DNA of 9,986 nt from an uncultured Lachnospiraceae bacterium (lineage in GTDB: Bacteria; Bacillota; Clostridia; Lachnospirales; Lachnospiraceae): positions 1-9,986 of the forward strand of contig CACZOS010000171.1 of NCBI GenBank assembly GCA_902782815.1, in the 5' to 3' direction. The notes under the pieces were generated by a model. It was not told the origin of the DNA. It made no database searches and saw nothing but the letters and a program-made list of their open reading frames with translations. A program made the translations under genes and the position numbers. Shown here piece by piece: positions 6,084-9,986 of this stretch. Each line of letters starts with the position of its first letter. Within the stretch, counting starts at the first letter, position 1.

Positions 6084-7142
6084 TTAATTTATTTCCTTCA
6101 GTACGGCGATGGTCCTTTGAAGTCCTTCCTCTATATTATAGGCCGGTTTCCACCCCAGTTTTTTAAGCTTGCTTCCGTCCAGTCTGGCCTTGGTGGCGGT
6201 GGAATATCCGGCTGCCTCAACGGCGTCAGGCAGCTCAAAGACCACCTGTCTGCCGGCGGTTTGGGCGATGATGGCGGCCAGATCTTTCAGCATGATATCG
6301 GATCCGGCATCCGCGATATTGTACGCCTCCCCGCTCTCCCCGCAGAGAAGAACGGTCAGAAGGCCGCTCACCGCATCCGCCATGTAGGTGTAGCTGTAGT
6401 ACTGGGTCCCGGCGGATTTCAGAATGATGTCCTCCCCGGCGATCCCCTTGCGGATAAACTGGCTGATGGCCTTGGTATCACTCATGAGCATGGTGGGCCC
6501 GTAGGAACGGGTCAGACGGGGGATAACGATATCCAGCCCTTTCTGTGCCTTGTAAGCCTGGCAGAGCGCCTCGCCGCAGCGTTTGCTCTCCGGATAGCCC
6601 GCTCTCATGGTGTTACAGTTGATGTAGCCGCAGTAATCCTCCGTGAACAGTTCCACATCCCCGCGGTTCTCTCCGTAAACCTCATTGGAGGAAGAGAAGG
6701 CAAACCGGCTTGCCTCATGAGCCACCGCAAAGTCCAGCATATTGGTCAGACCGATGATATTGGTGGTGATGGTACCGATGGGATCGGTGGAATACTGCAT
6801 GGGATGGGTATTGGAAGCCAGGTGAAGGATATAGTCTACTTTTCCCAGATCATCCCGCACAAAGGGAAGATTGATGTCGTAGGCGATAAACCGGAGAGAG
6901 GGGTTCCCTTTCCACTTGATGAACCGTCCGGCTGCCCGTTTCGCATTCCTGCCCAGGGCATAGACCGTGCAGTCAAGGCCTGTTTCGTTCTTTTTCATCA
7001 GAACGTCCACGAGAAAGCTTCCCACCAGGCCGGTAGCTCCCGAGATGAGGACAGACCTGCCCTGCAGTTTGTCCCAGGGAAGGGCAAGATCCGCCACTTT
7101 ATTTACATCCTCAAGATACATGGGATTATCGTACAATGTCAT
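6084..7142 (-). CDS. Extended SDR NAD-dependent epimerase/dehydratase
   Basis: The protein has 352 residues with the extended short-chain dehydrogenase fold used by nucleotide-sugar epimerases, dehydratases and decarboxylases. A Rossmann motif G-A-T-G-L-V-G lies at 35-41, ILHLASNTHP at 105-114, S-S-S-N-E-V-Y-G at 150-157 with the active-site Ser region, and the catalytic Y-x-x-x-K as Tyr183/Lys187 in GYPESK. The C-terminal part (about 235-350) is the substrate-binding region with Y-S-Y-T-Y at 246-250. About 30 residues precede the Rossmann strand, as in envelope-polysaccharide members of this group. It is last in the S1-cytidylyltransferase-SDR operon. AGGAGG (7151-7156) lies 8 bases upstream of the ATG and touches a cre-like palindrome. 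It probably acts on a nucleotide-activated sugar, possibly the product of the neighbouring cytidylyltransferase; the exact reaction cannot be read from sequence. Confidence 0.85.
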   Translation of the reverse strand: MTLYDNPMYLEDVNKVADLALPWDKLQGRSVLISGATGLVGSFLVDVLMKKNETGLDCTVYALGRNAKRAAGRFIKWKGNPSLRFIAYDINLPFVRDDLGKVDYILHLASNTHPMQYSTDPIGTITTNIIGLTNMLDFAVAHEASRFAFSSSNEVYGENRGDVELFTEDYCGYINCNTMRAGYPESKRCGEALCQAYKAQKGLDIVIPRLTRSYGPTMLMSDTKAISQFIRKGIAGEDIILKSAGTQYYSYTYMADAVSGLLTVLLCGESGEAYNIADAGSDIMLKDLAAIIAQTAGRQVVFELPDAVEAAGYSTATKARLDGSKLKKLGWKPAYNIEEGLQRTIAVLKEIN

Positions 7143-7155
7143 AAGAATCTCCTCC

Positions 7156-7169
7156 TGAAAGCGCTTTCA
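7156..7169. promoter_or_regulatory. Perfect CcpA-type cre palindrome
   Basis: TGAAAGCGCTTTCA is a perfect 14-bp palindrome that fits the cre consensus TGWAANCGNTNWCA at every fixed position. It lies in the 39-base gap between the cytidylyltransferase stop (7182) and the SDR start (7142), and its last base is the first base of the AGGAGG. A bound repressor would act as a roadblock inside the operon. In RNA it could fold to a small 5-bp hairpin with loop GCGC close to the ribosome binding site. Confidence 0.65.
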
Positions 7170-7181
7170 CAGGCCCTTGGA

Positions 7182-7898
7182 TCATTTGAGCCAGTTATCC
7201 TTGTCGGATTTCAGGTATGCCTTGAACATCTCAAGGTCGTCTTTGGTGGTGAGCTTGATATTCTTGTCGGAACCTGCCGCAAAATATAATCTCTCTCCCA
7301 GTTCCACCATCATTGTGTTGGTGTAGGATGAACCATAGATCCCGATCTCCTTCTCGAAGGCTTCATGGTAGGCCCAGTCCAGCTTGCCGAATTTGTAAGC
7401 CTGGGGTGTGGACACTCTCCGAAGTGTTTCTCTGGGAATGTACTGTACCGTGCTGATCTCATCGTCGATGACGAAGATTTGCTCGTTGTAGGGCATGGAA
7501 GTTACGCCGTTGCCGTACTGGTTGCATTTGATGATGATATCCGAGAGGACCGTCTCATCCACCAGAGGACGGATACCGTCATGAATGATGATGTTGTCAT
7601 CATCCGAACAGATCCCTTCCAGATTATAGACACCGTTCCGGATGGATTCCTGTCCGGATTTGCCACCGGACACGATCCATTTCAGTTTGGTGATATTAAA
7701 CTGCTTTGCGTATGCCCAGACAATGTCGTGCCAGCCGTCGATGCAGACTACTTCGATGGCATCGATCTGGGGATGTTTCTGAAATCCCTCCAGGGTATAG
7801 ATCAGTACGGGCTTGTCATAAACATTGATGAATTGTTTGGGGATATCCTGCCCCATCCTGCTTCCGGATCCACCGGCGATAATGATTGCTACGTTCAT
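7182..7898 (-). CDS. IspD/TarI-like cytidylyltransferase
   Basis: The protein has 238 residues, typical for this family, which transfers CMP from CTP to a polyol phosphate. Motifs are the N-terminal CTP loop A-G-G-S-G-S-R-M-G (8-16) with PKQ at 20-22, SGGKSGQESIRNGV (77-90), HDGIRPLV (106-113), TPQAY (164-168) and NIKLTTKDDL (213-222). IspD makes CDP-methylerythritol for isoprenoids, whereas TarI-like relatives make CDP-ribitol for wall or capsule polymers. The form HDGIRP, the D-I-P-K-Q loop and the SDR neighbour favour the TarI-like/envelope branch, but this is not certain. The start at 7898 follows AAAGGAGG (7906-7913) by 7 bases; an in-frame extension to 7970 lies inside the S1 gene and is unlikely. 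The ribosome binding site overlaps the S1 stop codon, suggesting coupled translation. Confidence 0.85.
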   Translation of the reverse strand: MNVAIIIAGGSGSRMGQDIPKQFINVYDKPVLIYTLEGFQKHPQIDAIEVVCIDGWHDIVWAYAKQFNITKLKWIVSGGKSGQESIRNGVYNLEGICSDDDNIIIHDGIRPLVDETVLSDIIIKCNQYGNGVTSMPYNEQIFVIDDEISTVQYIPRETLRRVSTPQAYKFGKLDWAYHEAFEKEIGIYGSSYTNTMMVELGERLYFAAGSDKNIKLTTKDDLEMFKAYLKSDKDNWLK

Positions 7899-7911
7899 GG
7901 ATTGTCCTCCT

Positions 7912-8814
7912 TTAGTCCAGTTTGATCCCTGCCAGAAGGGAAGCCAGACCTGTGGTTGCCTCTCCCTCATCCTTGTAACTGGTCTTTGCCTCGCCGATAT
8001 CCGCCACGGGATCGGAGTCTTCCAGGGATTTCATACTCAGGCCGATCTTGCCGTCTTCCACCTTGGTGACCTTGACCTTGACATCCTGGCCCACCTTCAG
8101 CACTTCTCCGGGAGAAGCGATCCGTTTCCGGGAAATCTGGGAAATGTGAACAAGGCCGCTGAGCCCGTCACCCAGATCGATGAAGGCACCGTAGGGCATA
8201 AGCTTCTCAACCTTGCCCTCCAGGACGGTTCCCTTGGTGATAGCGTTGATCCTGCGTTCTTTTTCTTCCTTTTTCTTTTCCTGTAGCAGTTCGCGTACGG
8301 ATAAGACAAGGCGGTTCTTCCTCTCGTCCACCGTGATCACCTTGGCCTCAACGGTCTTGCCCAGGAATTCGTTGGTGTCTTCCACATAGCTTAATGAAAG
8401 CTGGGAGACAGGGATAAAGGCACGGAGACCTTCCAGATAGGCTACTACGCCCTTGTTGACGATACCGCCGATCTTCACGGTGACCGGAGTACCCTCCTCA
8501 AGATATTTCCGGCAGGTATCCCATGCCAGAGACCGTACTGCATTCTTGACGGACAGAGCGATGTTGCCTTTGCCGTCGTCGGTGGCGATCACTTCCGCAG
8601 TAATGGGGTCACCGGCTTTTATATTATGCATGGAGAAGGACGGATCATCACTGAAATCCGCTCTTTTTACCACACCCTGAACATGGTAGTTGAAGTCTAC
8701 GTAGGCCGCGTCTTCATCCACCATGGTCACGATGCCTTCCACGATATCTCCCTCATTGATTGGGCGGAGAGAAGCCTCCAGTTCTTTTTCGAAATCTGCC
8801 ATTGTTTCGCTCAT
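7912..8814 (-). CDS. Small S1 RNA-binding protein (30S ribosomal protein S1-like)
   Basis: The protein has 300 residues and three S1 (OB-fold) domains, at about 20-91, 108-175 and 195-263. The third matches the consensus best, with PYGAFIDLGDGLSGLVHISQ at 207-226 and an I-G-L-S-M-K end at 257-262. A highly charged linker (about 177-190, KKEEKERR) separates domains 2 and 3, and the tail from 265 is acidic and low in structure. E. coli S1 has six domains; shorter forms of this kind are common in Clostridia and are annotated S1. It probably binds mRNA in translation or RNA stability. The start at 8814 follows AGGAGG (8822-8827) by 7 bases; the upstream extension to 8880 is rejected. It heads the operon with the cytidylyltransferase and SDR genes and is divergent from the thioesterase. 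Confidence 0.88.
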   Translation of the reverse strand: MSETMADFEKELEASLRPINEGDIVEGIVTMVDEDAAYVDFNYHVQGVVKRADFSDDPSFSMHNIKAGDPITAEVIATDDGKGNIALSVKNAVRSLAWDTCRKYLEEGTPVTVKIGGIVNKGVVAYLEGLRAFIPVSQLSLSYVEDTNEFLGKTVEAKVITVDERKNRLVLSVRELLQEKKKEEKERRINAITKGTVLEGKVEKLMPYGAFIDLGDGLSGLVHISQISRKRIASPGEVLKVGQDVKVKVTKVEDGKIGLSMKSLEDSDPVADIGEAKTSYKDEGEATTGLASLLAGIKLD

Positions 8815-8929
8815 TACATTTCCTCCTGTGATTTTTCTGTACCGCATAAATCTTCCCCGGTTCTGTTTGAAAGTGATCATAGATGATCCCGCAGGGAATC
8901 AGTGTGGGAACATGCGGCCAATTACAATT

Positions 8930-8938
8930 AATATAGCA
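8930..8938 (-). promoter_or_regulatory. Extended -10 promoter candidate for the S1 operon
   Basis: On the minus strand TGCTATATT gives an extended -10 (TGn plus TATATT). The -35 region is poor (TAGCAA at 8953-8958). The leader would be about 110 bases, long enough for control of translation, though no clear structure was recognised. Confidence 0.4.
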
Positions 8939-8953
8939 TTTATCCATAAATTT

Positions 8954-8962
8954 TGCTATACT
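8954..8962 (+). promoter_or_regulatory. Extended -10 promoter candidate for the thioesterase gene
   Basis: TGCTATACT on the plus strand is an extended -10 (TATACT, 5 of 6 matches, with TGn before it), and no good -35 is seen. It is back to back with the S1 candidate, and the two share the inverted sequence ATAGCA (8933-8938) and TGCTAT (8954-8959). Confidence 0.45.
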
Positions 8963-9016
8963 TATGTGACAGAATTATTAAGGAAGAAACAGTATATATC
9001 CGGAGGAGGGAGCAAG

Positions 9017-9424
9017 ATGCTGAGAACGGGGATAGCCAAAATGCTGACGGAAGTGGTGACCGGGGAGAAGACTGCCGCATATTTGGGCAGCGGAAGTCTG
9101 GCAGTCTACGGTACTCCGGCCATGATTGCCCTGGTGGAGAAAACCGCGGTGGCCCTGCTGGAGGACCGGCTTGAGGAGGGGATTACCTCTGTTGGCACCA
9201 ACCTGAATATGGATCATCTCTCCCCCACGCCGGTGGGCGGAAAAATATCCTGTGCCGTTACATTGAAAGAAATCGATGGGAAGAAACTGGTTTTCCGTGT
9301 ACTGGTGGAGGACCAGGCCGGGATCATCGGAAAAGGGACCCATGAGAGGTTCCTGGTTGACGCGGACAGATTCCAGGCCAAAGCAGATGCCAAACTGCTG
9401 CAGACAGATATTTGGGATGACTGA
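9017..9424 (+). CDS. FlK-like hotdog-fold thioesterase
   Basis: The protein has 135 residues, the size of FlK, the fluoroacetyl-CoA thioesterase of Streptomyces cattleya. The FlK catalytic residues Thr42, Glu50 and His76 appear to be matched by Thr33, Glu41 and His67, with identical spacing (8 and 26). Thr33 and Glu41 lie in YGTPAMIALVEKTA (31-44), and His67 lies in N-M-D-H-L-S-P-T-P-V-G (64-74). A conserved G-K-G-T-H-E-R-F (105-112) also resembles FlK. The protein should be a small cytosolic acyl-CoA hydrolase; in non-fluoroacetate organisms its true substrate is unknown, and the role may be metabolite housekeeping. The ATG at 9017 follows GGAGGAGGGAG (9002-9012); an open extension upstream to 8723 overlaps the S1 gene and is rejected. 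The next gene starts one base after its stop, suggesting coupled translation. Confidence 0.85.
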   Translation: MLRTGIAKMLTEVVTGEKTAAYLGSGSLAVYGTPAMIALVEKTAVALLEDRLEEGITSVGTNLNMDHLSPTPVGGKISCAVTLKEIDGKKLVFRVLVEDQAGIIGKGTHERFLVDADRFQAKADAKLLQTDIWDD

Positions 9425-9425
9425 G

Positions 9426-9986
9426 ATGAGACTGAATAAATATTTGAGCGATGCCGGTTATTGTTCCAGAAGGCAGGCGGACCGCCTGGTGGAGGAAGGC
9501 CGTGTCCGGGTGGATGGCCGGACGGCTGTCCTGGGCCAGCGGATCGGGGAAGGCCAGGAGATCCTGGTGGACGGGAAAGAGATCAGACCCGCCAAAAAGA
9601 AGATCGTCCTCGCCTTCAATAAACCGAAGGGCATCGTCTGTACCACAGAGAAAAGAGAAAAGAATAACATTATTGATTATATCCGGTATCCGGAACGGAT
9701 CTATCCCATGGGAAGGCTGGATAAGGATTCGGAAGGTCTGATCCTCCTCACCAATGACGGGGAACTGATGAATGAGATCCTCCGGGCCAGAAATTATCAT
9801 GAGAAGGAATATGAAGTCCGGGTGGACCGGCCGGTCACGAAGGAATTTCTGGACAGGATGTCCCGGGGGGTGGAGATCCTGGATACCGTCACCAGGCCCT
9901 GCCAGGTGCGCCAGACCGGCACCTGTTCCTTCCGCATCATCCTGACCCAGGGGCTGAACAGGCAGATCCGCCGTATGTGTGAAGCC
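9426..9986 (+). CDS. rluF: 23S rRNA pseudouridine synthase, RluF-type (3' end outside window)
   Basis: At least 187 residues are visible before the window ends. An S4-like RNA-binding domain covers about residues 1-55 (MRLNKYLSDAGYCSRRQADR at 1-20). The catalytic domain follows, with NKPKGIVCTT (65-74), the active-site G-R-L-D-K-D-S-E-G-L (96-105) in which Asp99 is the expected nucleophile, H-E-K-E-Y-E-V (125-131) and QGLNRQIRRMCE (175-186). The HEKEY and QGLNRQIRRMCE forms are those of the RluF subfamily, which isomerises a uridine of 23S rRNA (U2604 in E. coli). The start codon lies one base after the thioesterase stop, and the upstream gene's end supplies a weak purine-rich ribosome binding sequence. 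The C-terminus is cut by the window edge, not by mutation as far as can be seen. Confidence 0.93.
   Translation, partial: MRLNKYLSDAGYCSRRQADRLVEEGRVRVDGRTAVLGQRIGEGQEILVDGKEIRPAKKKIVLAFNKPKGIVCTTEKREKNNIIDYIRYPERIYPMGRLDKDSEGLILLTNDGELMNEILRARNYHEKEYEVRVDRPVTKEFLDRMSRGVEILDTVTRPCQVRQTGTCSFRIILTQGLNRQIRRMCEA

Noticed and set aside
6081..7289. A 402-codon open frame on the plus strand
   Set aside because: It lies wholly antisense to the SDR gene and the end of the cytidylyltransferase, which show clear family motifs. It has no recognisable domain and no good ribosome binding site, and such long shadows are common opposite GC-rich genes.
7899..7970. N-terminal extension of the cytidylyltransferase
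   Set aside because: It lies inside the end of the S1 gene, and the family starts at the M-N-V-A-I strand; the AAAGGAGG is at the right distance for 7898.
8815..8880. N-terminal extension of the S1 protein
   Set aside because: No S1 similarity is seen, and the AGGAGG at 8822-8827 marks the start at 8814.
8723..9016. N-terminal extension of the thioesterase
   Set aside because: It would overlap the S1 gene and the divergent promoter region. The ATG at 9017 has a strong ribosome binding site and gives the normal FlK length.
1..9986. CRISPR arrays, tRNA or rRNA genes, transposons, phage genes, toxin-antitoxin or defence genes
   Set aside because: No regular spaced repeats, tRNA-like cloverleaf ends, transposase motifs or terminal repeats were seen on reading; all sizeable genes belong to metabolic, regulatory or RNA-related families.

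Overview
The window looks like a stretch of a low-to-mid GC Clostridia chromosome, most probably Lachnospiraceae or a close relative. This is inferred from the strong AGGAGG ribosome binding sites, sigma-A type promoters, GC-rich coding set against very AT-rich regulatory gaps, a small three-domain S1 protein, and an RluF-type pseudouridine synthase following a FlK-like thioesterase. No rRNA, tRNA, CRISPR, insertion sequence or phage gene was seen.

Layout. 1-145 (+): the C-terminal tail of a LacI-family regulator. 222-1268 (-): a glycerol-3-phosphate dehydrogenase (GpsA)-like enzyme, ending at a shared hairpin terminator. 1269-1622: an AT-rich divergent control region. 1623-2705 (+): a complete LacI-family regulator, ending at another hairpin. 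2772-5822 (-): a two-gene operon, sn-glycerol-1-phosphate dehydrogenase (AraM/EgsA) then an FGGY ribulokinase-like enzyme (AraB). 5823-6083: a second AT-rich control region with a consensus promoter and several operator-like repeats. 6084-8814 (-): an operon of an S1 RNA-binding protein, an IspD/TarI-like cytidylyltransferase and an extended SDR nucleotide-sugar epimerase/dehydratase. 8815-9016: a divergent promoter region. 9017-9986 (+): a FlK-like thioesterase and a truncated RluF-type pseudouridine synthase.

How the genes may work together. The regulator, the gpsA-like gene and araM-araB look like one regulon. The two AT-rich gaps carry the same TTAATCA/TGATTAA half-sites, often as inverted pairs, and these occur both at the regulator gene and upstream of the gpsA-like and araM promoters. 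The enzymes are a pentulose-type kinase and two dehydrogenases of glycerol phosphate families acting on opposite stereochemistry. Neither arabinose isomerase nor ribulose-phosphate epimerase is present. The substrate may therefore be a sugar or polyol phosphate other than L-arabinose, but this cannot be settled from sequence alone.

The S1-cytidylyltransferase-SDR operon joins a translation-type protein to what looks like synthesis of an activated polyol or sugar for the cell envelope. A perfect CcpA-type cre palindrome sits just upstream of the SDR start. The most interesting leads are the shared operator set, the araA/araD-free AraM-AraB-GpsA-like gene set, and the internal cre site.
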